Positions 50,519 through 62,879 of a DNA stretch of 64,000 nt are shown piece by piece; the first letter of the stretch is position 1, and each line of letters starts with the position of its first letter. The notes beneath the pieces are model-generated. The model did no database searches. It saw nothing but the letters and a program-made list of their open reading frames with translations, and was not told where the DNA came from. The position numbers were made by a program, and so were the translations under genes. Source of the DNA: Nemania diffusa (taxonomy: Eukaryota > Ascomycota > Sordariomycetes > Xylariales > Xylariaceae); assembly GCA_038501195.1 (NCBI GenBank), contig JBBPUQ010000004.1, forward strand, positions 4,912,001 through 4,976,000, given 5' to 3'.

Positions 50519-53195
50519 ATGACAGATGAAAACGATGCATCCTCATCACCATCATGGCGAATAGGATCACTTATTCCAACACTATCAATGGAGTCCGAAC
50601 GTGCGGTAATTGCCCGCCCGCAGCCGCTACGACGTAATTCCAGTGCGATGCTCTCTCGAGCTGCCACTTATCCGTCTGCCGGTAAGCATATATCACGGTT
50701 TTGGCGGCGGCGATGGCGTCTCAAGCGACATCATCCAGTCCACCCCGCTATAGGGGCCACTGAGAAGCCGGCAACTCTACCAAAAATTGGTAGCAGCCTC
50801 CCTGAACGGGGACAGCCAGTTAATTGCTTGCTTGACGACATCATGAATAAGTTGGAGCCAAATTCCAAACGAAGTAAATCGCTTCCCGAGTTCGACAGCT
50901 TGAAGACTTATAACGTCGACGACGAAACTGCCAGGGGCCTACGAAAGACTGAGGCTGCTAGACTTGTGAAGGTGGTCATAGATCCGAAACGACCCGTTCT
51001 CTTTGGCGATAGCGGGTCCTTGATGGACCTTAGTGGTGACGATTTGGGATATCTGCAACTGTCGAAGATATCCAAAAACATAACCACAGCACTCTCTCTG
51101 TGCCTTCTCGACAATGAATGCATCAACGTTAGATCGTGCCCTCGCATTGCTAACCGGGAGCGACTACAGAAGATGGTGATGCAAGCCCATTTGGCTGCGA
51201 ACATGGCCACATCTGATCTGCAAAGCCCAAATTGCAATCAACTCAATCCTCTCAAGGATATCTTCGCTATTGTTGATTACATTTCAGCTATCCTGGCTAG
51301 ACTGGTTAGCCAAACAGCCTCTGGTCCATTCTGGGTCACCAATGTGATTGCAGTTTTAGCAGCTAGGGTCGCGAAGATAAAGTATCTACTCATCGATCTA
51401 GCTGACAGCGCGAATACCGCTGCTGAGAAAGGAGAAGACACCCTAGAAGAGAGTCAAAATTTTGGAGGGTTTTCTGCAACCCTTGAGGACGAGGAGGAGG
51501 AATGCGAAGAGGCTCTACGAATCATCGAAGCGAACACCAAGGATGGCTTAACTTCCGACGAAGAAGCGGCCGTGGGTTCGTATTGTGTCAACCGGAACAA
51601 ATACCGGTTCGGCATTAACGCAGCGATGAAGTACATACTTCTTTCACTCCGCCTCATGAACCGCTCCGGGCTCCCGCCTACGACGTACGAGATGTGCGTC
51701 GTTGTGTATGAAATCGGCTTTGAAGGTTTCAAGGTAAGGCGTCATAGTCACTAAGATATGCCTCTATTTAGGGGTACATGGCCACTAGACTAATTGAACG
51801 TGTTAGACTGTGCTATTTCAGGACAAAGATCTGGAGTACTGGGCCTCTTCCGACCGTGGCGTCCTCAATACCGCACAACCCGCGCTATGCATGCTAGACC
51901 AAATATTACACGAGCTAGATAAACGGCAAACCCTATTCGGCGGCAATGTCAAGACGGACCTTGGGTTTCAGACTTCGGTTGAGTGGGCGTATCAAGAGCA
52001 CACCGCTAGCGCCCAGTCTTCTGCGGCGGGCGGCATTGATTATGTCGAGTTATCCGGGTCAAAAAGGACATTAAAACTTCGTCACTTGGAGGATGTCGTT
52101 GTCGTCATGATTCCCCTGATTGTGACGAGCCCAATCTTGCTCTCCGATTTCACCAGCTTCCGAACTATGATGGCTCTTACCGGTGGTGTACAGGACGTCG
52201 TATCCCCGTTCCAGGAAAGTCAGTTTGGGGCATTTTGCCGGCTCTACACAAGTCGCTTCGACGTTGAGGCTAATAAGAGGGAAATCCTTCGGCTTTCAAA
52301 AGCGTTCGAGGAGCAGCGGTTTTCCCGTTACAAACTACTCACCCAGGGACAAGGGGAGTGGGGAGATAGGATATGGGATACCCATGCGGAGGATATGCGG
52401 GGCCCTAGGAATCTGATTCAAGAGAGACTCAATGATTGCTGTGTAGACATGCAGGACTGGGTTATTGACGAATCATCAGTGACAGTATCTAATAGATTTT
52501 ACGTGGTAAGTGTGATGATGGTTGCGGCAATCCTCGGCAGTGGAGGCCTCGCGATTGGTTTCACGGTCGGAAACCGGATTCAAGGCGTGGATCCCTTCAA
52601 TCTGGCTACATACACCTGGGTCCTAGCGGCCTTCGTCGTCCTTATCTGTAAGAGCATCCGTGTTGAGAGCTGGAACTGGAGTGACTTCTTGCGGTGGCGG
52701 GTACGTTGCCGTTCTATATCGGAGCTCGCTTCGGCCACTGGCGTTCACGAGCAGCTCATCATGGCGAAGCTCCTCCACGACGACTGCGGCGGCAGCATCT
52801 TAATCACCAGAGGGCCATATAACTCGGTGTTTCGCAACCAGGCAAACGATGGAGGTAATGGGTTCTCTATTGATCGGCCCATCAGCGCGGCGACGCTTAT
52901 GCTCAGCGGGTTGGCTCTGCTCAAGGTCGTCGCGCCCCGGGGGCACGCAATCGTGTGCCTCGACTATCGTCGGGGGACATACTTGACAGTGGTTGAACAC
53001 CATTGGAGAGAGGAAAAGTCACGGCTTATATGCGACGACCTCAGTCGGATTCCGACGGACAGTACTAAACGTGCTCGCGTCGGTTGGCATGCGGCCGAGC
53101 CGGTAAAATTGAAATTGAGGAACACGGTGGACTTCAAATGGAAGCGGGTGCAAGGTATTTACGAATTCAATGGCGTAGATGTTGTTTTTGAATAG
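50519..53195 (+). CDS. Unrecognised fungal membrane protein
   Basis: Exon 1 50519-51733, intron 51734-51821 (88 bp), exon 2 51822-53195; 862 residues. No catalytic family recognised. The N-terminal ~100 residues are basic and Ser-rich (FWRRRWRLKRHH). A helical, soluble-looking region follows, with an acidic patch around 325 (LEDEEEECEEALRIIE). Two hydrophobic segments lie near 631-655 (YVVSVMMVAAILGSGGLAIG) and 668-684 (YTWVLAAFVVLICKSIRV). They are followed by a well-formed block WNWSDFLRWRVRCRSISELA that I associate with a conserved but uncharacterised fungal family. The C-terminus (LVVAPRG-like, FKWKRVQGIYEFNGVDVVF) looks globular. The gene sits head-to-head with an AAA ATPase and is followed by a second, larger AAA protein. 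Function unknown. Confidence 0.75.
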
Positions 53196-53970
53196 CCGGC
53201 CATATATGCTTGGATCACTTTCACATTAACATCCCCCTAAAGATGGTAAACTGACTAGGCACATATAGTTCTTCTTATCTCCTATATGCTAGGTATTACC
53301 TTACGATTCAACAAATCGAAAGGCTATAGCAAAGTCTCACCAAAATATTCATTATACAACGCACCATATGTGAGACCTGATAATCCTACGTCCTCAATCC
53401 ACTACGATGTTTTAAGCCCTAATGTATGTGAGGCTGTTAAGTCTAAGAACTACAGCTATTAGATGATAGCTCTGACCTTACCTAGGTACTATACATGTAT
53501 AGTAGTGGTCTCGGCGCAGAAAGAGGCCGGTTACTTTTCCTACCTTGGGCACTATAGAGTCTCATTAGACACCCCACGTCTAATCTTTTCATTAAGTTTC
53601 TGCTGCAGATAGTCGGCGACCAAATCTGCATCCAACCCTCCAATACTATACCCACCCGTCTCTTTTCACCAACACACCCCCTCCTAGATTGTGTGTATTG
53701 TCAGCAGGAGATGATATCGGGAATGGTAGTTGAAGGATAGAAGGGTAGCGATGGAATGACGGACTACGAATGGCTTTGCTTCTCTTGAGGATGAGGCTCT
53801 ACCTCGGTCTTAGGCTAGGCCACCTTCACCACTTACTCTCGTCCTCTCGCTTAACATTATATCTCTACAACTTTCTCCTAGGTTGCCCCTTTCCTCTCGT
53901 GATTTTAATCGTTCTAGACGTTTATATAGTTTCGAACTATAGTCGTTGTGGGCATTGCGGCTAGGCAAAG
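53196..53970. other. Promoter region of the large AAA gene
   Basis: Tandem spacer. Pyrimidine-rich blocks just before the start (about 53830-53900) look like a fungal CT-rich leader. A leucine-rich frame at 53770-53964 is a shadow of that CT bias. Confidence 0.4.
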
Positions 53971-56900
53971 ATGTCTGAGAATCCTCCCTTAGAAACATGT
54001 ATCAATGAGGTATCTCATTCCGAAGACGAAGTGTCCATCAAATTGGAAGGCGAAGGCCAAGAAAGCGACATAGTCAATACGGAAACGCCCTTGGTCATCT
54101 CAGCATCACCGCTGCCAGATAACATTCAGGGTGGCTCTAGCAGTGGGAGCAATGGGCTCGGGATTTCTCCGTCAGACGATGCCGAAGACTCTACTCATAT
54201 CGACGCCGATCAGTCGTCTCGGCATTCATCCCCTACGCGCGGCGCTGGTAGTATAGAGCTTGTACCGCAACTGGGCGAAGTCCCCATCTCGGACCCGATG
54301 TCCACGGCAACTTCTCATGGAGCGCCCGCTATCCACGGCCCCGATAAAAAAGACTCCGTAACATACGATATGCAACTCGTCCATGTCCCTAGACCATCTC
54401 ATCGCCGTCTGTCTCTGCATGCTCGTGCTGAGACAGAGCAGGCTTGGAAGGACCGCCCACTGCCGCCCCCGCCCCCGCCACCATTGAATCTGTTTAAGCC
54501 TTCAGGAATTGCCTACTTGAACGGAGAGTGGGTACAACTATCCAGTGCTCCATTACCTTCTGCCTCTTTGGGTCCATACCAAACGCCGCCACTACCACCA
54601 CTAAATCCGCTTGAGCCATCAGGAATAGCCTACCTAAATGGGTGGGTACAGCTCTCTGGTGGTTCATTTCCTTCGCAATCTTTGGGTCTATCCCAACCGG
54701 GCACATGGCCGCATAGACTCGATCGTCCGCCTTACCCTCAACCTCCTAATATATTTAGCCCTTCTCAGCATAGGTATAGCCCCCCTCCAGGAACCTCTCC
54801 AGGGCCTCCGGCTTGTCCTATAGATCAACCACCAGGAGGAAGTCCCGTGACACGTCGGCGTACGGTCGTGGATCCGACTTCGGATAAGGAAGCAAACGTA
54901 ACCGAGAAACACGCGAAACCACGGAAGACTCACAACCCATTCGATCCTGCCGACCCCGAAGACAGCTCCCAGGGATCCCGTACCAGATCCCTAAGCACAT
55001 CGACAAACACATCAAGGAGCACATCAAGGAATAGTCAATCCGAAAGCACAACATCTTACCTGTCATCAAGCACGTCAATGAGTGGCTCTCGTATGCCCTC
55101 CTCACATCTATTTCCAGAGCTAAAAATAAAGAAATACGGTAGGTCCGGTATAGAGTCACCAGCTGCAGCGGAGTGGGAGCGACAGAAAAGAGAGCTCAAA
55201 GAGAAGAATAAGGCCCTAGACCAGCTAATGGCTATGGATGGGCTCGAAGAAGTGAAGAGCGAGTTCCTTAAAATTAAGGCAACAATTGACGAAGCGCGAA
55301 AGCGGAAAGGTTGGATCAAGCGACAAGACTTAAACTTGGTTCTTATGGGAAATGCCGGCACAGGTATGGCATACCTAAGGTGAAAGTTATCTGGGCCTTT
55401 CATCGATACCCGGCTGTGCTGTTTGCTATAGCCCAATTGGTCGCCCTCAATACCACTATTTTTCAAAGCTAAGGTTTTATCCATTTTATTCAATACTAAT
55501 CCCGAGTTTCACAGGTAAGAGAACAATCGCGGCTCTTTATCGAGACTTTCTCTTCCGGTGCAATGTATGGCCAGCCCTCGGAGACCGTAAGGTCCATTTT
55601 GAGAAGTACACTGGACTCGATCTCAACTCTCCCGAGGGTATTGCCCATCTTGGCTTCACGTTAGGTAGGCACCGCAATGGGATGGTACGTTAAAATGCGC
55701 AAGGTTTCCTCACTATGCTATTAGCTAACTAGAGGTCAAATTTGCGGCACATCTAGTTCCTCTTAATCGATGCCGTTCAGAATACTAGTTGGCATATCCA
55801 AAGTTACGTTCTAGATTTGTTAGAACAGCACGGCGAAGAGACGGTGGTAGTTCTCACGGGCAGCGTTCAAGGTACGACGAGGCTCCTCGGAAGCAAGCCC
55901 CATGGTAGATGGCAGTTCTGGAGAAGACTAGACTAAAAGATTACGACGACGAGCAGCTGAGGCGTATCCTTCTCGGGCTGATCCGTCATAATTCCTTAAA
56001 AATCGATGGGGGCGATGGGAGCCCCTACACTCTTATCGCTGCCAAACGTGTGGGCAAAGGTCGTGACTTAGCCGGCTTCGGAAATGTGCATGATTTAGCG
56101 TTATCGTTTCAGAAGATGCTTGATCGGCAGTCTCTTCGACTCCGGAAAGAACGCATCCAAGCCTTAGACGACAGAGTTGGCGACACGAGCAAACAGAGCA
56201 ACGAACAGATCAATGTTCAGAGCAAAAGCAGAAATTGTGACGAAAAGCCTGAGGACATCACTCCAAACTCTGAAGATGTAGAAATAAAGCCATCCGACGA
56301 AGATGATGACCTAACAGAAGACAAGAAACTAGCTTCTAAAAACAAAAATCCCAATCAAGAAAGAGAGAATTTCAACGACAAGCCAGATAGATTGAACAAA
56401 GCCAGAAGCTCAGATGACGAGAGTGAGAGATCTACTAAGGAGGAGAATGAAAGTATTAACTTAGCTCAGGAAACATCTAATAGGAGAAAATCTAATAAAG
56501 AACCAAAAAGGAGAATGAACAACATCACCAAGGGGGAGAATGAAACTAAAGATCCACGCCAGCGTCTGCTAACAATGGAGGATATCGTCGGCCCGGAGCC
56601 TGCAGATATTCGAGCCCAAAGCGCAGCGTGGAAAGAGTTAGGGAAAATGGTGGGCCTAGAAGCCGTCAAGAAGGCAATAGGAGAGTTACTAGTCCGCGCA
56701 AAGGCCAACTACCGCCGAGAGATTCGCGGCCAGGAGCCGCTCAAGACAACTTTAAATCGCGTATTTCTAGGTCCTCCCGGCACCGGCAAAACGACGGTGG
56801 CGAGACTTTATGGCCAGATCCTGGCCGACATTGGCGTTCTTACCACTCAAGAGGTTGTCTTTAAGACCCCTGCTGATTTCATCGGAGAGTATATCGGCCA

Positions 56901-58518
56901 GTCAGAAATGAGGACAAGTGAGATACTAGATTCCACTGTCGGCAAGGTTCTCATCATCGACGACGCGCACATGTTCTACAATGGGAGTAGGGCGGAAGCG
57001 ACATTCAAATCAGATAACTTCCGATTGGGCTGTATCGACGTGCTAATATCTCGTATTCACAACAGACCAGGAGAGGACAGATGCGTCATCCTCATCGGGT
57101 ACCCCGACATGATGGAGGAGATGTTCCAGAAGGTCAACCCCGGGCTTCGAAGACGATTCCCGCTCGAGGAAGCCTTCCGGTTCACGGATTATGATGACAA
57201 GCGGCTGAACGAAATTCTGCAGCTGAAGACGGCCAAGGAGGATATCAAGGCTGAGCAACCAGCGATGGACGTTGCGGCTGAAGTCCTCCGACGGGCAAGG
57301 GACCGCCCGAATTTCGGTAATGGGGGCGATGTCGACAATCTTTTAAACCAGGCAAAGACTCGGTTCCGCGAAAGGATGTTGAAGAAAAAGAAAGAACAAA
57401 AGACTAGAAAACATAATACTAAAACTGGGGACACGGGGCAGCAATTCGTGAAGGGCGCCGAAGGTAGCGCTACTATGGAGGAAGATGATTTGTTGGATGA
57501 TGATGGGTCAACAAATGTTGTCCTCGAGCGAGAGGACTTCGACCCCGAATGGAACAGGGGCGCCAACGCTAGTGAAAAATGCAAGGAGTTGTTCGAGGGG
57601 TTGATCGGATTCGAAGGAATCATTGACAAGTTTCAGGGATTCCAGAAGACAGCAGCAAACATGCGGCTCAACAACAAGGATCCGAGAGAGAGCATCCCGT
57701 TCACATACGTCTTCAAGGGCCCGCCGGGGACGGGAAAAACACATACGGCCCGCATCCTTGGCCAGATCTTCTACGACATGGGATTCCTTTCGACGAACGA
57801 GGTCATCGAGTGTTCGGCTAGCCACCTCATCGGTCAGTTCATGGGACAAACAGCACCCAAGGTCATCAGTCTCTTCGAGCGCGCGCTGGGCAAGATTCTC
57901 TTCATCGACGAAGCATACCGCCTAGGCGGAGGTGGCGTTCGCGGGGGGTTCCGCGGGAGCTACGAGGACGAGGCAATCGGCGAGCTAGTCGACTGCATGA
58001 CCAAGCCACGATTCCACAAGAAGATGATCATCGTACTTGCCGGGTACGACAAGGACATGGACGCGCTTATGAAAATCAACTCGGGCTTGCAGGGGCGGTT
58101 TGCGACCGAGATCGTGTTCCCGCCCATGTCTGCCAGGCGCTGCCGGGAGCATCTCTTCAACCTGATCCGGAAGGAGGACATCGGGGTCTGGGACGACGTG
58201 CCGGCCACTAGGGAGATGAAAGAGAAGGTGTTAAGACTGTTTGATAAGCTGGGAATGACGGCTGGATGGGCGAACGGACGGGACGTGAAGACGTTGGCGG
58301 CATCTATTACGGAGCGGGTTTATAAAACCGCGAATGAGCTTATGGAGGAGGCTGCGGAAAGGGAGAGGCAACAACCCGAAGCCGGTAGGGCAAAGGGGAA
58401 GGAGATGGAGAACGACGAGGGTGAGAAGCGGGCGAAGTTCAGGATTTCCACCAAGGATTTGATTGAGTTCTTGAAGGACTTGCTCCGGCAGCGGATCAAG
58501 GGAGGACAAGCTAAGTAG
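53971..58518 (+). CDS. Giant CbxX/CbbX-type triple-AAA protein with apparent one-base frameshift
   Basis: Exons 53971-55363, 55515-55684, 55757 onward; introns 151 and 72 bp. Exon 3 reads cleanly (FLLIDAVQNTSWHIQSYV ... GRWQFWRRLD) and then hits TAA near 55925, while the continuation LKDYDDEQLRRILLGLIRHN runs in the +2 frame to 58518. About 1441 residues are expected if one base is missing there. N-terminus ~1-400: disordered, Pro/Ser-rich, with an imperfect tandem copy of a PSGIAYLNG...WVQLS unit. AAA module 1: Walker A GNAGTGKRT (made by splice 1), Walker B degraded to LLIDAVQ. Module 2: GPPGTGKTT, VLIIDDAHMF. Module 3: GPPGTGKTH, ILFIDEAYRL. Between modules 1 and 2 lies a highly charged Asp/Glu/Lys linker. 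This three-module architecture matches fungal stage V sporulation protein K/CbxX-like ATPases of unknown client. Either a broken allele or a sequencing error. Confidence 0.8.
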
Positions 58519-60385
58519 TTGAAAATGCAACCAACACTTTTCTGACAGCTATTGTCATTTTAGACCATGCTACGTAAAGCTTTTAAGTTAATGACTTCCG
58601 CCTAACCCAGTTGTTTCTATGCTCAAGGGTATGAGGGAAGCGAAATATGCGTGTGAAATATGAGTAAATATGGCATTCTACCAGCTTCAATCAAGAATTA
58701 CGTAGAGGGAAGAAGACTACAAATTATTTAGACTAGAAGAGGTTAATAAAGTATCAATTTCATTATGACTCTTAGACTTATAGCTCTTCTAGGCACACCA
58801 GAGTAGAGTATCCAACCCTGTCACATACCTAGCGTTACAATACACGGCATGCCCCAATATAGTGTATCATAGCCCAGGCTATAAGATAGGTATAGTTTGT
58901 AACTTACCTCCTTCCCTCACCTCTGCTGTACTATCCTGTATGCTATTACCCTCGTTTTTAACAGACCGTTTACGTCACAGGATTCCAAATAGCTGAGGCC
59001 GCAGCTCACTCCTGAAATTAACATACATACTTGATCATACATATAACTATACTGCTATGAAAATTTTACATGATTCCGGCTCCTAACTTACCTAAGTCTT
59101 GTCTTATTATCCAAGACAACTATACAAAAGCCCGGTCGGCAATTAGAAGCTGGGCCATTTAAAACTTAAAGACTCGAGATCCCCTATGTGATGAGATAAG
59201 GAGACAAGACCTGATGTCTACTGTGATGTAGTAGAAATTATTGCCAAGATGCTTCTTCTTCTAAGCAATTGCTATTGTTATATTTTTTAAGGCTTAAGTA
59301 AAATACAAGGAACTCAATATATATTATTCCCTCTCGGCCTCTCTATCATTATCCATCTATCATACAAATTTTACTATGCGCATACGCTACAACTTATAAC
59401 GCGGTTAGTGGGGGCCCCTGCAGCAACACCAGTCCAACATGCCAATCATATGATCAATCGCTTAGAACACATGAATAAATCTATTTCTTTTCTCGTCAAT
59501 CTATTGAGTATAAAAATGGGTAAGTAGATAGATATAAGACATTAGGTTATTGAAGCTTATTAGTATTACGAATTTAGATCTATAATTGCGCCATAGTGGT
59601 CACTAATTTTGTAAGTTGTATCCTCTTCATTGACATTTCCAGCTCATGTGAGTTCACCATGTTTGCTCATTGAAAGTTTTGCTCTCTACCTATGATTGAC
59701 CCAGAAAAAAAGCGTTATCAATTCAAACCAAGCAAATAAATAAGGATGCCAGCACTGCACTGTACTGTACTATATCGATACGTAGTACAAGATATATGCT
59801 ACCAATAATAATAAGAGTATACTTTATGTCATGCAGCGCTATGTGTGTATGTCCATGTATTACTACCTGAGTAACTGAAACACATGCAGTACTGTCAGTA
59901 GGTTACCTGTACCTACAGATGGCCTGAGTCGGCCCCGCCTACTGTGTATCTACTATCTACGTAGATAGATTGACCCACTCGGCATGACCTAGCCGGTGGA
60001 CGTTCCCTCCTAATAAAACTTCAACACGTAGATATTATTATTCTCAGAGGGGTTCAAATGTCGACAACTTGACCAAGACGTGCTGTCCCTACTTCAGCGG
60101 TGCAGAGGTCATGCACTATTGTTGCATATTAGCAGAGATCGACGAGCTGGTGCGGCTGCGGCCTTGCCATCATCATTAGGAGTGCCGAGCCACCAAGCAG
60201 CGATAGTACACCGCAGTCACCATCACCCCGCCAAAGCTGTCGTTGAACCTCCGTCACGAGCTACAAGCTAGATCTATCTACATGCGAACTGGTGCAACCA
60301 CCACAGCAACCACCACAGCCCGTCTGCCTCGCTCTACTTCGCATGCGCGCTCGGCCCAACACACGACCACGATGCTGAGGGGACC
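58519..60385. other. Intergenic 1.9 kb
   Basis: 3' flank of the AAA gene and promoter/leader of the cyclin gene. It contains a gtac-rich stretch around 59755-59790 and a duplicated caaccaccacag at 60295-60320. No supported gene. Confidence 0.4.
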
Positions 60386-61566
60386 ATGTTGATCTCGTCT
60401 CCTGTAGCGCCACGGCCACCGAGCGCTTCTTCCTCACCGCGAGACTTCCGCTATGCACCACTCCCACCGTCACCATCGACCCGCTCTCCACTCCAGTCCC
60501 CCAAGATAACAGCCTCCTTGCGCCGCCGCCATTCTAAGCACTCGGCCTTGCCCTCTTCGCCCTCGCCCCCTCCTCCCCCCAAGTCGCCATCACAGTCCAG
60601 GCCGAGGCAGTATGTCGGCGTAGATGCAGCCACGCAGTACTCGCCTATGGAACCCTTCGACCCAACGGTTCCTCTACGAGCCGCCGATGCGCCTGCTCCC
60701 CGCAAGCCCCCTTCAACTCCTGCTGTCGCCGAGAAAGTAACAGCGCCACCCCTCCCACCGTCCCAGGCCACCGAACCGCCCGTTGAACGCACGCCCGAGA
60801 TCGCTCCGCCGTATAAACCATCGACGAACCCACTGTCACCAACAAAAAGGCGCAGCTCTCAAGATCATGGCATCATATCTGCTGTCGAGGCCAGCCAATC
60901 CAGCTCTCCAAAACGGACCCGCCCCAACGCAAGTCCTCCTAAAGTACTACCATTGCGCTACGAATTATGCGACGTCGAGGACATGGTCATCCTTATCGCC
61001 AACATGATAGGGGAATTGATTGAAACGAACGACTCTTTAGCCATGAAGAGTGGTAATCTCACGAGGTTTCATTCTCGGTAAGATATCAGACCTCTCCGTC
61101 ATAGCTCACTTGGATTTCTCACTCGTCTATCTACAGAACAGCACCAGGCATCTCCGTTTTAGACTATCTACAGCGACTTGCGAAGCATGCCACCCTAACT
61201 CCGCCCCTATTACTTTCCATGGTATACTATATCGACCGACTATGCGCCTTATACCCAGACTTCACCATCAATACCTTGACTGTGCATCGATTCCTAATTA
61301 CTGCGGCTACGGTAGCTGGGAAGGGCTTATCTGATTCGTTCTGGAACAACTCATTCTACGCGCGCGTTGGTGGTGTTAAAGTCGCCGAGCTGAAACTACT
61401 CGAATTGGAGTTCCTTTATCGGGTAGACTGGAGAATAGTGCCTGTTCCAGAGGTGCTGGAAGCTTATTATAAAGGACTCGTTGACCGTTGTGATGGATAT
61501 ACTATCCAAGAAGAGCTGGCACCCAGTAGCCTGAAAGGTGAAGAGACGGACGAAGTCGATGAATAG
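60386..61566 (+). CDS. Pho80-type cyclin (Pho85-class CDK partner)
   Basis: Exon 1 60386-61077, intron 61078-61136 (59 bp, phase 2), exon 2 61137-61566; 373 residues. The first ~195 residues are Pro/Ser-rich and disordered (PSSPSPPPPPKSPSQS). The cyclin box starts with VEDMVILIANMIGELIETND and, after splicing, FHSRTAPGISVLDYLQRLAK, TLTPPLLLSMVYYIDRLC, LTVHRFLITAATVAGKGLSD, NSFYARVGGVKVAELKLLEL and FLYRVDWRIVPVPEVLEAYY. This is the Pho80/Pcl6-7 subtype of PF08613 cyclins, which pair with Pho85-like kinases to control phosphate and nutrient responses and glycogen metabolism. The length of the N-terminal extension is typical of filamentous fungi. The start is the first ATG in frame after the upstream stops. 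Confidence 0.85.
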
Positions 61567-62185
61567 AAAGAAAGCAGGGAGGCTCGCATAAGGAAAAAAA
61601 AAACGATGTCATAAATGGTGGGGGGAAAGGGGTTTGGAGTTCGGTAGGTTGGGGTCTGGTCCATGGGTGGCAGAATATTTTTATCTCAGGCGGCGACGGT
61701 GGCGGCGGCGTCTCCAGCCTCCAAAGCGGTATCAGATACGAGTAAATTAAACTCAAGAGTATGACAGTTGATGCTTGCTAGCGACATCCCGCCTAAGCCT
61801 TACGGCTCGTTCTTAAGATCCTCCACGTAGCTCACAGCATCCATAATCTCATAAGCTACCTACATATGTACGTAAATAATTGAACATGTTGATCGGATAC
61901 ATATAAAAGTAGACATGTGCAACATGGTACCTAGATTTGACAGGTGAAATGCGCATGGGATACCGATAGGTCCCGGATAGGGGGTGTAGTTAGGTACCAA
62001 GCCCGCTTTGCCGATCAAGTGGCAGCGGCTGCTACCTCAGAATCCACTGGACCGACTGTTGTCCCACCTCACTCTTTCCCCCATTACTAAGAATCGTCCT
62101 GTAGCCTGTATGAAATACTTTATCCACTAAGCCAGCAAGCGGAACTCCCTCCTCCCGGACTACTGTTTAAACGCCTCTTTTCGCT
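61567..62185. other. Intergenic between cyclin and EMC10
   Basis: A-run and G-rich blocks at 61590-61640, then a (GGC)n-like stretch at 61690-61715 in the cyclin 3' flank. EMC10 promoter to the right. No ORF supported. Confidence 0.4.
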
Positions 62186-62879
62186 ATGAAGTTAACGACA
62201 ATAATATCGGCCCTTGTTGGCTTCGCATTAGCAGGCTTCGCCAGTGCCAGCGAACGAACGTCTACCATCTACATCCAGGCGGTAGGGGCATCGCCGGCAG
62301 CACCTGTCCCGCTCGCTGAGCTTCAATACGATGCACTCGCGCCCTCTGAGGCCCAGATTCTCACATATGAAGCCCCTGAGCTACCCGACGAGACAAAGCT
62401 CGTGTGCGTTGGTGTATACGATCCTACAGCCAAGCAGTGGACCTCTTCAACCTCTGTTGCGTCCATAGATAATTTCGATAAGGGATATTCGCCTGCCATC
62501 ATCTTATCGGTAGATCATTCCGGAACACCGATCAGCGCGGCAATTCGCGGCGTGAGGATTGATGCGGGACAGACGAGAGATTTTGGACCTCAGGCTATGG
62601 TTCTTGTGACTGCGGCTGGGAAGCAACCTGAGCTCAACAAGCCCATTGTATTATCTCCTGAGGGAAAACAGGTTGTTCCAGAGGAGAAGTCAATGCTTCA
62701 GAAGTACGTGGTCCCGAGCTAAACTTAGCGAGGAAGCGCTCTCCTTTCCTCCATGCGCCATAAGGCGGCCCCCATTTTCCTCACCCCTCACGGGCTTGCT
62801 AACCTTCTGTAGGTACTGGTGGGTGATAGCACTTGTTGTCATGATGAGTGTTCTAGGTGGAAGCGACGACAAGAAATAA
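62186..62879 (+). CDS. EMC10: ER membrane protein complex subunit 10
   Basis: Exon 1 62186-62703, intron 62704-62812 (109 bp), exon 2 62813-62879; 194 residues. The signal peptide (TIISALVGFALAGFASA) is followed by a beta-rich lumenal domain (STIYIQAVGAS, ILTYEAPELPDETKLVCVGV, YSPAIILSVDHSGTPISAAI) and, only after splicing, the EMC10 hallmark KSMLQKYWWVIALVVMMSVL with GGSDDKK at the end: a single C-terminal membrane helix. Unspliced, the frame would end as KYVVPS and lose the anchor. EMC10 is an accessory lumenal subunit of the EMC insertase, which inserts tail-anchored and polytopic proteins into the ER membrane. Confidence 0.85.

Noticed and set aside
55870..55908. 37-nt intron that would explain the AAA frameshift
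   Set aside because: Too short for this genome's introns, and splicing it gives the wrong frame.
60281..60385. Upstream ATG or extra exon of the cyclin gene
   Set aside because: That ATG is in another frame and ends at a stop right at the chosen start; no splice sites link it.
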